Both the position numbers and the translations under genes were made by a program. The notes below the pieces were generated by a model. That model ran no database searches and had not been told where the DNA came from. It saw nothing but the letters and a program-made list of their open reading frames with translations. A DNA stretch of 64,000 bases from Pseudomonas sp. SDI (GTDB lineage Bacteria > Pseudomonadota > Gammaproteobacteria > Pseudomonadales > Pseudomonadaceae): contig NZ_QETK01000017.1 in the NCBI RefSeq assembly GCF_003105155.1, positions 1-64,000 of the forward strand, read 5' to 3'. Positions 24,022-31,990 of the stretch are shown here, piece after piece (the first letter of the stretch is position 1; each line of letters opens with the position of its first letter).

Positions 24022-25284
24022 CTAGAACGGACTATTTTCATAGGGGTAGCGCTGCATGAACATTTTTAGGACTAGTTCAAGTCTTTCAGAAGATTCGTTC
24101 GATACGAGATGACGAAGCTGATTTGACGTAAACTTTGCCATTACCATCCGCAACTCCATAGCAGAGAACTCATGAACAACATCATTCATCTTCATTGAGG
24201 CAACAATTGATTCTGGCACATAGTTTTTTTCATCGGAATTCGAGAGAATGGTAGTAATTAAATCCTGTTCCAAGGAAAAATTGGTTCCAGCAGGGACATT
24301 CAAAATTTTTCTGAGCGTTAAATGCTCTGAAGGTATTTCTCGATCATCAATTAATCTACCTGCCTGAGAGATGCCGTAAAACTCTGTAATTGCTGACCTG
24401 CTTTTTCTATCAAGTTTGCTGTTGTGTATCGAGCATGAGGAGAAGCGGGTGGTGGTTGTCGGTGGATAAGCGACAATTGATGGTATGTGAATTTGAAGTA
24501 GACACTCGATAATATCAGGTCGACCGGTAAATATTGACAACGCAGATGTTCTTTTTTTAATCTCCTTTAATTTGCTCTGGATAATATCTCTCGAATGGTC
24601 AGGTGTCAGCCCCATAGTCAGGCCGTTGTGTGAAAACCCTAACTTTGTCACGTCTACCGCTATTACTCCGAAGGCATGTTTTTCTTCATACTTCTTGGGC
24701 ATGCGTAAGATTATTTGATCTCTAGCTTTTACAAGGTTGTCTTTAAGGTTGCGCGCGCCCGCTATCCTTTTGCACTCTACAAAAAAAGCGTGCTTATCCG
24801 TGACAGCTACGATGTCAGTATCTGTGCTGATATCCACTGTACATCCAGATTGGCAAAAGTAGCTTGCAATCCGTAGCTCGAATTGTGTATCTCTTGACTC
24901 GGTATTTTTGTCCAGCGCTGCAAAATCAGTGCCGCTAACTATCTTTTCTATTTTTTCCTCAATGCCCTTCGGCACATGATTTTTCAACCCTCGTAATATC
25001 CACATTAGCTCATGAGCTTCTCTCAACAAATACAACTGCCAATCAAGAGAGCTTTTGAAACGCGCATCGTTGACGTTTTTGAAAATCTTCTTTTCGTCAA
25101 TGGCATTCCCTTCTGCCAACTGAACGAAGTATTGCGCGTATCGCGCGATGCGAGTGTTGTGAGTCTTGATTCCGAGACTATCTACAAACTCCTTGAATTC
25201 CAATAAGTCTTTCGCGTGGTCATCAAAACTTATTGCCGGTAAGGTTTTTTCAGGCAATTTATAAGACCGTTCTTCTTCAATCAC
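24022..25284 (-). CDS. Putative PD-(D/E)XK nuclease-like protein, orphan
   Basis: A 420-residue protein of no named family. The centre reads as a restriction-endonuclease fold: E136 (TQFELRIASYF), D157 (STDTDIVAV), then E170-C-K172 in HAFFVECKRI, the classical E...D...ExK arrangement with a following Lys/Arg-rich helix. The N-terminal 120 and C-terminal 200 residues match nothing I recognise; the latter contains KEIKKRTSALSIFTG and a helical C-terminus. It starts at GTG (25284) after AAGGAAA. Codon and base use are AT-rich compared with the flanking core, indicating transfer. It lies downstream of the FRG gene on the same strand, 245 bp apart. A role in defence is likely from fold and context but unproven. 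Confidence 0.7.
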   Translation of the reverse strand: MIEEERSYKLPEKTLPAISFDDHAKDLLEFKEFVDSLGIKTHNTRIARYAQYFVQLAEGNAIDEKKIFKNVNDARFKSSLDWQLYLLREAHELMWILRGLKNHVPKGIEEKIEKIVSGTDFAALDKNTESRDTQFELRIASYFCQSGCTVDISTDTDIVAVTDKHAFFVECKRIAGARNLKDNLVKARDQIILRMPKKYEEKHAFGVIAVDVTKLGFSHNGLTMGLTPDHSRDIIQSKLKEIKKRTSALSIFTGRPDIIECLLQIHIPSIVAYPPTTTTRFSSCSIHNSKLDRKSRSAITEFYGISQAGRLIDDREIPSEHLTLRKILNVPAGTNFSLEQDLITTILSNSDEKNYVPESIVASMKMNDVVHEFSAMELRMVMAKFTSNQLRHLVSNESSERLELVLKMFMQRYPYENSPF

Positions 25285-25370
25285 TCTACTTTCCTTGTTT
25301 AGCTGGTTTTCGTTGTTAAGCTTTCTGGCCTACTCGATCGAATCCAGTCTATGTTGATGAACGGCAGCTA

Positions 25371-25420
25371 CGGGTCGATAGCGGTCACACTCGGTCGGCA
25401 GCTTTCGACCCATTGCGGAC
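25371..25420. repeat. Intergenic repeat with GGGTCGATAGCGGTC
   Basis: GGGTCGATAGCGGTC at 25372-25386 recurs at 26698-26712. It is followed here by CGGCAGCTTTCGACCCATTG, an imperfect inverted counterpart. Such GCTGCTTCTGGCCGATAGC-like mosaics are familiar between Pseudomonas genes. It occupies most of the 245 bp between the FRG and nuclease genes. Confidence 0.55.
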
Positions 25421-25529
25421 GGTGGGGTGCGATCAAGCCAGTCTGCTGATTACGGATTTCTACAATACCCATAGACCGCTCGCGAGAGTCCTGTGGCGAG
25501 GTATTAGAAGTATGGGTCTGCCGCTTGAT

Positions 25530-26543
25530 TTACTCATCCTTTCTTTTGCGGGTGAAATGTATTCGCTCATTTATTTCCTGTGTTACCCCGTCATAACCCG
25601 GAAAGAGTCTCGATGGGCCATAGCCTTGATCTCTAAGATAGCGAGCCACCTTTTCAGACTCGGTATTTGACAAGGTTACTTTGAGGAGCATATTAGCAGT
25701 GCCGGTAGACATTAGGGCTCTAAAAAAATCTTCAATCTGTTTCTCCAAACCGTACTCGGCTCGATTCGCACTATTTAGCAAATCGCTGGCCAACGATTTG
25801 ATACTGCCTGGCTGGCTCGTCCAATGAGTAAACAGCCCCTGTTGAGCAGCTAAATTTGGATTTCCGTCGTATGGTGGTGTTACAAGCTTCAACGGAAACT
25901 CGGGGAAGGGCATGGACATCGGATGTAATTTCGCAGCATCATAAACCTGATGCAACGTTCCAACCGCTTCTGTATTGAGCCCCCAGATACAGAACCTCCC
26001 ATCACGTTTGAATCCAGACTGCGGGCCCTCTAGTTTAGGAAGAGTCGCAAAAAAAGCGGCTACAAGGGGATTATAACTCCAGTCGAGCAGACGGGTTGGT
26101 ATACCATAATGCTGCGCCAGCGCAGCAGCTTCCAACATGTCATCAGGAAGCCAAACTGCATCTTCGATCCAGTTTGCCATAGTAGAAAACTCGGTCTTCT
26201 TATAATGAAGGTTGCGCAAGGTTTTTGAAGGAGGCACCGGCAATCCGTGCATATCAGATTGTCTGTAAAAATCTCTGATAAGTTGATATTCGACTAAAGC
26301 CAATATGCAAGGCGAGTTCGTGTGCTCGGGATGAGTCTCCAAAAAGATATTCATTTTCTTGCGCATCCCTTCCCGCTCGCTTTCTCTAAGCGCAAACGGG
26401 ATCAACCCATGCTCGGCATTACGCTGCCCCCGAAAAATATAATCTTTCAAGTCAATGCCTTTGTGTTGCTCAGACCATGGAAGTAAGAAATCCATGAAGT
26501 CTTCTGCTGTGCTTAGGTGTTTCTCGTAAACAAGATTACTCAC
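25530..26543 (-). CDS. FRG domain-containing protein
   Basis: A 337-residue cytoplasmic protein with an FRG domain, named for its conserved Phe-Arg-Gly. FRGQ is at residues 37-40 (DYIFRGQRN), and the second signature AQHYGIPTRLLDWSYNPLVAAFFA is at about 143-166; LFPGYDGVTQEI near the C-terminus completes the family pattern. The domain's biochemical activity is not established; it is frequent in mobile and defence loci. It starts at GTG (26541-26543) after AAGGAT. It is AT-rich like the nuclease gene downstream, and the two may be one transcription unit. Confidence 0.9.
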   Translation of the reverse strand: MSNLVYEKHLSTAEDFMDFLLPWSEQHKGIDLKDYIFRGQRNAEHGLIPFALRESEREGMRKKMNIFLETHPEHTNSPCILALVEYQLIRDFYRQSDMHGLPVPPSKTLRNLHYKKTEFSTMANWIEDAVWLPDDMLEAAALAQHYGIPTRLLDWSYNPLVAAFFATLPKLEGPQSGFKRDGRFCIWGLNTEAVGTLHQVYDAAKLHPMSMPFPEFPLKLVTPPYDGNPNLAAQQGLFTHWTSQPGSIKSLASDLLNSANRAEYGLEKQIEDFFRALMSTGTANMLLKVTLSNTESEKVARYLRDQGYGPSRLFPGYDGVTQEINERIHFTRKRKDE

Positions 26544-27032
26544 TTTACATCCTTGTTTGAAATAGTTATGGAGATGGCAGTGTTGTCAATGCCAACCCTC
26601 AGCCGGAGAAGAGAAAAGTACAATGTGCGCGGTTTGCTCGCCACCTGTGTGAGTGGCTGCTTCTGGCCGATGGCTGTCCTCCCCTAAGGGCAGCAATGGG
26701 TCGATAGCGGTCGTCTGTAAAAGGCTGCTTCGAGACATTTTGTGCCACCCCTGTCTTCTGCAGCAGACGTCCTCTCGCATAGCAGCAATCGATAGGGCCC
26801 CAAAATTCCCGATTCGATTCCACAGAGATCCATAACTAGCTGATTTTTTATAGATACCCTTTGAGGTACATCAAAAAATCCACCAAATTCCAGTCCCGCC
26901 AAAATCGGGGCCTAACAGCCAACAACCGTTCGTATGGTGCCAAAACAAATGCTCACAGAACTGCGGGCCAATCATCCCACCTCGCAGCAAACCTGACGCC
27001 ACTGCACGTTACAAATCCACGCCTTTGCGACG
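26544..27032. other. Intergenic region between FRG and abiF genes
   Basis: This 489 bp stretch lies between divergent genes. It contains repeat-like units (GGCTGCTTCTGGCCGATGGC at 26655-26674, GGGTCGATAGCGGTC at 26698-26712, GGCTGCTTCGAGAC near 26722) and several short frames with no family features. A long frame continuing the abiF frame upstream from 26861 is open but has no conserved content. Confidence 0.6.
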
Positions 27033-27060
27033 TTGACGCCCCCAGCCAGCTACCTATAAT
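27033..27060 (+). promoter_or_regulatory. Strong sigma-70 promoter upstream of abiF
   Basis: TTGACG (27033-27038) and perfect TATAAT (27055-27060) with a 16-bp spacer. The predicted start is near 27067, about 80 bases before the abiF ATG. Confidence 0.75.
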
Positions 27061-27066
27061 GCACCC

Positions 27067-27129
27067 CAACACACCCGCCAAGCCTAGGTTGACACAGTCA
27101 GCAAGCTCAAATCGTGCGGGTTTTTTTTT
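27067..27129 (+). ncRNA. Candidate small structured RNA upstream of abiF
   Basis: From the predicted start to a run of nine T (27121-27129) is about 60 bases. The ends ACCCGC (27073-27078) and GCGGGT (27116-27121) close a stem directly before the T run. Nested pairings AGC/GCT (27081-27083 with 27105-27107) and TGAC/GTCA (27090-27093 with 27097-27100) fill it. This gives a short RNA ending in a terminator-like structure, with abiF reached by read-through. AbiF-family toxins have been reported next to conserved noncoding RNAs, as I recall. Confidence 0.5.
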
Positions 27130-27145
27130 GCCTGGAGAAAACTAC

Positions 27146-28135
27146 ATGAGGCCCTTCGACAAGCCGGCCCTCAGCGTAGAACAGCAATTGGATCTGCTGA
27201 AGCAGCGGGGCCTTCGCGTTGCGAACGATGATCGGGCCCTGCGCTTTCTCGAAGTGGTCACGCTGTTTCGCCTGAGCCCCTACATGCGCCCGTTTCAGGA
27301 AACTGGCCCTGAGCACACCTTCAAGCCTGAAAGCACACTAAAAGCCGTGGCCGACATCTACCGGTTCGACGGCGCGTTAAGACGTCTGACGATGGACGCC
27401 ATCGAGCGCGTCGAGGTTGCCATACGCGCTGCAATCAGCAATCACATGTGCCCAGCTTATGGGCCAGACTGGATAGCCGACGCTTCAGCCTTCACCTCGA
27501 ACTACGCACATGCTGACCTGCTCCGCCCACTGCGCGAGCAATTGAAAAAGGAGCGTGGTCGGCTTGAGCGGGAAATTGCTCGTATCAAAAACAGTCGGCA
27601 CGCTGAAGATATTCAACAGCAGCGGATCGAAAATCGCATGCGCGATAACTACTTCCGCTTTTACGGCTCGACTTATGCTCAACCCGAACTGCCACCGGCC
27701 TGGGCGGTACTTGAAGAGTTGAGTCTGGGATCAGTCTCCACTCTGTTCAGTGCCATCGGGAGAAGTGCCGACAAAAAGGCAATCGCCAATCGATTCAAAC
27801 TGCCCTTCGACGTTTTTGCCTCCTGGCTGCATACCCTGACGTTCATTCGAAACTGTTGTGCTCATCACGCTCGACTGTGGAACCGGGAACTGGCCATTCG
27901 GCCCTCACTGCCTAAGCAATGGGTCATTCCACAGGTAGCCAATGAACGGCCGCAGCCGAAACAACGCCTCTACATCGTGTTGACGATGTTGGCCTACCTC
28001 ACGGATTTGATTAGCCCGGATAGTCGATGGAAGTTTCGCCTTGAAGCGCTGATGGATCAGCAAGAGGCGGGCAACTTGGGAGTCATGGGGTTTCCCAACA
28101 ATTGGAAAGCACAACAGCAATGGTGCTTGGCGTAG
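27146..28135 (+). CDS. Abi_2 family abortive infection protein (AbiF/AbiD type)
   Basis: A 329-residue Abi_2-domain protein, a HEPN-fold family that includes the AbiD and AbiF phage-resistance proteins. The start segment FDKPALSVEQQLDLLKQRGL and FRLSPYMRPF are typical; PPAWAVLEELSLGSVSTLF (about 184-201) is the central signature; FIRNCCAHHARLWNREL (233-249) carries the HEPN Arg-Asn-x3-His motif (R235, H240). TGGAG eight bases before ATG 27146 decides the start over a long non-conserved upstream extension. A strong promoter and a short terminator-ended RNA precede it. It is probably an RNase-type toxin acting on infection; activity is inferred from family. Confidence 0.9.
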   Translation: MRPFDKPALSVEQQLDLLKQRGLRVANDDRALRFLEVVTLFRLSPYMRPFQETGPEHTFKPESTLKAVADIYRFDGALRRLTMDAIERVEVAIRAAISNHMCPAYGPDWIADASAFTSNYAHADLLRPLREQLKKERGRLEREIARIKNSRHAEDIQQQRIENRMRDNYFRFYGSTYAQPELPPAWAVLEELSLGSVSTLFSAIGRSADKKAIANRFKLPFDVFASWLHTLTFIRNCCAHHARLWNRELAIRPSLPKQWVIPQVANERPQPKQRLYIVLTMLAYLTDLISPDSRWKFRLEALMDQQEAGNLGVMGFPNNWKAQQQWCLA

Positions 28136-28153
28136 GCCACCGTCTTGCTTTCA

Positions 28154-28181
28154 AAAAGGCTCACCTTGCGGTGAACCTTTT
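28154..28181. terminator. Terminator between abiF and the DUF6124 gene
   Basis: AAAGGCTCACC (28156-28166) and GGTGAACCTTT (28170-28180) form a stem with one mismatch, flanked by A and T runs, so it can serve both convergent genes. Confidence 0.75.
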
Positions 28182-28193
28182 GTTTCCCGCGTT

Positions 28194-28514
28194 TTAGAGC
28201 GTCTGCTCTCGCGTCATCGGCACGTTTTCGATGCCGTCCAATACTGCGTCAACCAGTCCTTTTGCCATCTCGGCTGAGTGCAAGGTCGCCCAGAGCAGAC
28301 CTTTTTTTGGCATGTCGTGAATATGCTCGCTGGCTTGTTGCGCGGTGTCGTAGATGCTCTGAAGCAGGAGCGAGACATGGACGAGGGCGTCTTCGGCGTT
28401 GATACCGGAGCGCACGGCGAAGAGTGGGGCGTGGCCGGCGTCGCAGAGGCCGAAGGCGGTGGTGGCAGTCTTGCCGAAGGGGGATTGCGGGGGATCGGGG
28501 ACGATCTTCGTCAT
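28194..28514 (-). CDS. DUF6124 family protein
   Basis: A 106-residue protein with the look of DUF6124, a family of small Pseudomonas proteins of unknown function. The core is PLFAVRSGINAEDALVHVSLLLQSIYDTA, followed by the helix LLWATLHSAEMAKGLVDAVLDGIE. MTKIVPDPPQSPFGKT was chosen as start because AGGAG sits correctly before it; the longer upstream frame looks random. No signal or membrane span is visible. It lies convergent to abiF and marks the right end of the recognisable accessory genes. Confidence 0.78.
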   Translation of the reverse strand: MTKIVPDPPQSPFGKTATTAFGLCDAGHAPLFAVRSGINAEDALVHVSLLLQSIYDTAQQASEHIHDMPKKGLLWATLHSAEMAKGLVDAVLDGIENVPMTREQTL

Positions 28515-29047
28515 GGTGAAACTCCTATTGGTAATGGAGCTATCACCGTCTGCGACCAAACAGAATGGTGACAGCTGTACGCAGGTTGGTCGACCGGGAC
28601 AATAGGTAAACCCGGCAGGCACAAGGCCTCCCGCGCACAGCCGCCAAAGCACGAGCGCACGGACGCACAAAACGTCAGTACTCGCGTTATAGAGCTGTCT
28701 ATTGTTCGTTCGGGCGACCAAGCCCGATCGCTGATGTGCAGCGACCGGGAAAGCCTACGCGGGCTGTCCAGGCAAGGCAAGGTGGGACATGTAACGCGGC
28801 CTCGGGATCGTCCCCCCACTGCATTCATCCCTTGCTCAGCAACGCTTCGCCGTAACGCCGTACCCCCCGCCTCAACCCCCAGCATCGGCTCCGCGTACCC
28901 CATGGCCCGCAGTTGGGCAATGTGAGGCGTTTCACAGCCTAAACCTGCCCTGTGGATAAACCTTAATCCGGGTCAACCTTGCGTGCATCGACCGCCAGCG
29001 CCTTGGCTACACTTGTCTGAACTCGGCGCACACAGGAACACAGGGAC
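28515..29047. other. Intergenic region at the right edge of the island
   Basis: A 533 bp gap between divergent genes with no convincing coding sequence. It has a perfect DnaA-type nonamer TGTGGATAA (28951-28959) and a small palindrome CGGGCGACCAAGCCCG (28711-28726). A copy of the tRNA-Thr 3' end was looked for here and not found. Confidence 0.5.
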
Positions 29048-30655
29048 GTGAATATTCGCACCAAGATCATTGCCTCGGGCCTGATCAGCCTGTTTGCCGC
29101 GCTGCTGCTCGGCGGCATCGGCCTGCAAGGCTACGCGACCACCGCGACGGCCCTGAGCCAAAACGAAACCAGCATCTCGGCCATGCGCAACCACATGGAA
29201 GCGGACATGATGCACGACGCGATCCGCGCCGACGTGCTCGCCGCCCTGCTGGTCAGCCCCGCCGACAGTCAGGGCGCCGAGCAGGTGCGCAAGGACTTCG
29301 ACGAGCATGCACAGTGGATGCGCAAGGTGATCCAGGCCAACGCCGACGCCGCCCTGCCCGCCGAGATCGGCAGCGCCATCAGGGCCTTGCAACCGCAGGT
29401 CGAAGCCTACATCGGCACCGCGCAAAGCGTGATTGACAGCGCGCTAGGGTCGGCCCAGGACAGCGCGGCGCTGCGCAGCACCTTCGATGCCGCGTTCAGT
29501 GCCCTCGAAGTGCGCAACGAAGCCCTGAGCACCCAGATCGAAGACCAGGCCGCCCAGTCGCGCCAACATCAGGACGCCAGCCTGCAAAGCGCCAGCCGCT
29601 GGCTGACCCTGAGCCTGGTAGCCGCCTGCGTCATACTCGGCTTCCTCAGTTGGCACCTGCTCAAGGCGGTGCTCGGCCCGTTGAACCGGATCATCGACAG
29701 CACCCGGGCGATTGCCCATGGCGACTTGCAGCGCGAGATCGGCCCAGCCGGCAACGACGAGATCGGCCAGTTGCAGAAGGTGATCGAGGACATGCAGCGC
29801 AACCTGCGGCAGATGATCGCCACCATTCGCAGCGAGAGCGACGACCTGCACAGCACCTCGCGCACCCTGGGCGACACCGCCCGGCAGATCGTCGCCAGCG
29901 CCGACCAGCAGGCCGACAGTGCCACCAGCATGGCGGCAAGCATGGAGCAGATGATGGCCAACATCACCCAGATCTCCGCCCACGCGCACAGCGCACGGGT
30001 GATTTCGGCCGAGTCGGAACAGCTGGCCAGCAGCGGCGGCCAGGTGATTCTCGGGGTAGTCGAGGGGATGAACCGGATCGCCGAAGTGGTCAGCCAGTCG
30101 TCGGGCAATATCACCGCGCTGGATGCCTCGTCGGAGGATATTCATTCGATCATTCAGGTGATCAAGGGCATCGCCGAGCAGACCAACCTGCTGGCGCTCA
30201 ACGCGGCCATCGAGGCGGCGCGGGCCGGCGAGGCCGGGCGCGGGTTTGCCGTGGTCGCCGACGAGGTGCGCAACCTGGCGACGCGCACCACCCAGTCGAC
30301 CCAGGAAATTTCCGCGATGATCGAGCGCATCCAGAACAGTGCGCGCGATGCGGTGGCGAACATGCAGTCGTGTGTCAGCCGGGTCGACGAAGGGGTGACG
30401 CTGGCACGCCAGGCCGGGGTGTCGATCAACGAGATCCGCGAGGGCGCGCATCATGCAGCGGCGATGGTCGAGGAGATCTCGCAGACCATCGGCGAGCAGT
30501 CCAAGGCCAGCGACGAGATGGCCCAGCGGGTGGAAGTGATTGCCGAGAAGTCGCGGACCAATACCCATTCGATGCAGGACCTGCGGATGACGGCGGAGCG
30601 GCTGAATGAGGCGGCGGAGTCGATGCAGTCTTCGGTGCAGCGGTTCAAGATCTGA
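29048..30655 (+). CDS. Methyl-accepting chemotaxis protein
   Basis: A 535-residue inner-membrane chemoreceptor. The first helix (about residues 8-30) leads into a periplasmic four-helix-bundle-like sensor of about 150 residues; the second helix is [21 protein letters not shown] (about 185-205), then a HAMP domain and a cytoplasmic signalling coil. The kinase-contact tip [44 protein letters not shown] is intact. The start is GTG at 29048 after CAGGGAC. The ligand cannot be read. It stands alone between a gap and a REP pair. Confidence 0.95.
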   Translation: MNIRTKIIASGLISLFAALLLGGIGLQGYATTATALSQNETSISAMRNHMEADMMHDAIRADVLAALLVSPADSQGAEQVRKDFDEHAQWMRKVIQANADAALPAEIGSAIRALQPQVEAYIGTAQSVIDSALGSAQDSAALRSTFDAAFSALEVRNEALSTQIEDQAAQSRQHQDASLQSASRWLTLSLVAACVILGFLSWHLLKAVLGPLNRIIDSTRAIAHGDLQREIGPAGNDEIGQLQKVIEDMQRNLRQMIATIRSESDDLHSTSRTLGDTARQIVASADQQADSATSMAASMEQMMANITQISAHAHSARVISAESEQLASSGGQVILGVVEGMNRIAEVVSQSSGNITALDASSEDIHSIIQVIKGIAEQTNLLALNAAIEAARAGEAGRGFAVVADEVRNLATRTTQSTQEISAMIERIQNSARDAVANMQSCVSRVDEGVTLARQAGVSINEIREGAHHAAAMVEEISQTIGEQSKASDEMAQRVEVIAEKSRTNTHSMQDLRMTAERLNEAAESMQSSVQRFKI

Positions 30656-30664
30656 GGAGGCCGC

Positions 30665-30739
30665 ATCGCGGGACGAGCCCGCTCCCACAGGGTGCAGCGG
30701 GGTATCTGCTGTTCTGTGGGAGCGGGCTTGTCCCGCGAT
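30665..30739. repeat. Inverted REP pair (REPIN-like)
   Basis: ATCGCGGGACGAGCCCGCTC (30665-30684) and its inverse GAGCGGGCTTGTCCCGCGAT (30720-30739) flank about 35 bases. The pair is nearly perfect and could form a cruciform directly after the chemoreceptor gene. Confidence 0.9.
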
Positions 30740-30808
30740 CTGCCGCGCAGCGGCAGCGGCTGTTCGCGTATCATCCGCCACCCTTGTTCCGGCTCACATG
30801 GATGTCCG

Positions 30809-31963
30809 ATGAAACCCGCCGCACGCCTGCTCTGTGCCCTGCTTCCCGCGATCTTTGCCTTGTACCTGCCCAGCGCCAGCGCGGCCGGCTTCGACTGCGG
30901 CAAAGCCGTCACCCTGCTCGAACACGCAATCTGCGATACCCCCTCGCTGTCGGCCAAGGACGAGCAGCTCACCGCGCTCTACGCGCCACTGAAAAAGCAG
31001 AAGATTTTCCGCGAGCTGGAAACCCGCTGGCTCAAGGACGTGCGCAACGTGTGCCAGACCGCCGCCTGCCTGGAAGCAGCCTACGACCTGCAGATCCGCC
31101 AGTTGACGCCGCAACCGCCACGCACCGAGGTCGATCCGAACACCCTCAGGCCACTGCCCGACGGCCAGCGCTACCGCGAAGTGCGGGACGAGCCCTGGCC
31201 GCGCTTCAGCCTGGCAACCCTTCCCGGTTTCGACCCGGAAAACACCAGCGCGCAACTGGTCGACCTGACCCTGCACAACGGCGTGCTGCACGCGCTGGTG
31301 TTTCTGATTACCGGCACCGATGGCGAAGCGATGGTGGTCGAACGCAGCTACCTCACGCCGCTCAAAGGCACCCTGCTGGAATACTCAGACGCCCGCGGCG
31401 ACTGGTACGAGATCGCCCGCGACGTGCGCTTCGCCGGCTGGAACACCAGCACCTACAACGATCAGGGCGAACGCTATGCCGGGGTTCAGGACGGGGTCTT
31501 CTATTACCGCCAGCGCACCCAGGGCAACCTGCAACAGGCCATGGCCTACACCCTCGACAGCCGCCAGCCGCCGCAGCCAAGCACCCAGCTGTACTCGGCG
31601 CTGTCGAACACCCTGCGCCACGCCAAGGCGCGCGTGCTCGGCAACCTGAACATCGACAATAACGGCCTCAAGCTGCACTACAACCGCTCGGCCGGCCAGG
31701 GCATCGAAGAGGTGATGGAGCACGACGCCGGGGGCTGGAGCCTGGTCAACCCGACCTGGAGCGAAACCCGCCCGGTGCTGTACTTCGACAACAGCGGCGG
31801 CTTCGCCTGCGTCTGGCGGGTGGACCTGGCGAACAAGGTGCTGTCGAAGATCGTCCCCGAGCATGAAGCGGTGTCCGCCCACCCGCTGGAGGTCAACGGG
31901 CGTGAGGCGGTGCTGTATATCGACGTCGATCAACTGAAGATTGCCCTGTCACCGGCGTACTAA
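30809..31963 (+). CDS. Secreted protein with LprI/DUF1311-like N-terminal domain
   Basis: A 384-residue periplasmic protein. A Sec signal peptide (MKPAARLLCALLPAIFALYL with a Ser-Ala-Ser-Ala-Ala end) is followed by an LprI-type (DUF1311) domain: FDCGKAVTLLEHAICDTPSLSAKDEQLTALYAPL, with the paired Cys typical of lysozyme-inhibitor-like proteins. The rest, about 280 residues, contains a repeating beta pattern I cannot assign (GWNTSTYNDQGERYAGVQDGVFYYR). MKPAARLL was chosen because the upstream extension runs into the REP pair. Lysozyme inhibition is only suggested by the N-terminal domain. Confidence 0.8.
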   Translation: MKPAARLLCALLPAIFALYLPSASAAGFDCGKAVTLLEHAICDTPSLSAKDEQLTALYAPLKKQKIFRELETRWLKDVRNVCQTAACLEAAYDLQIRQLTPQPPRTEVDPNTLRPLPDGQRYREVRDEPWPRFSLATLPGFDPENTSAQLVDLTLHNGVLHALVFLITGTDGEAMVVERSYLTPLKGTLLEYSDARGDWYEIARDVRFAGWNTSTYNDQGERYAGVQDGVFYYRQRTQGNLQQAMAYTLDSRQPPQPSTQLYSALSNTLRHAKARVLGNLNIDNNGLKLHYNRSAGQGIEEVMEHDAGGWSLVNPTWSETRPVLYFDNSGGFACVWRVDLANKVLSKIVPEHEAVSAHPLEVNGREAVLYIDVDQLKIALSPAY

Positions 31964-31990
31964 TGCCGGGCTTGCCACCAGCGCGTTGCT

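Noticed and set aside
23839..24069. 76-codon frame after the small recombinase partner
   Set aside because: It overlaps the nuclease gene end, lacks a ribosome site and has no structured-looking sequence.
26813..26821. TTCGATTCC, resembling the tRNA-Thr T loop (20181-20189), as a possible island end
   Set aside because: Only nine bases match, this string is common to many tRNAs, and it would leave the accessory abiF gene outside the element.
27089..27094. Perfect TTGACA inside the abiF leader as a second promoter
   Set aside because: No acceptable -10 lies 16 to 18 bp downstream, and the bases are part of the proposed RNA stem.
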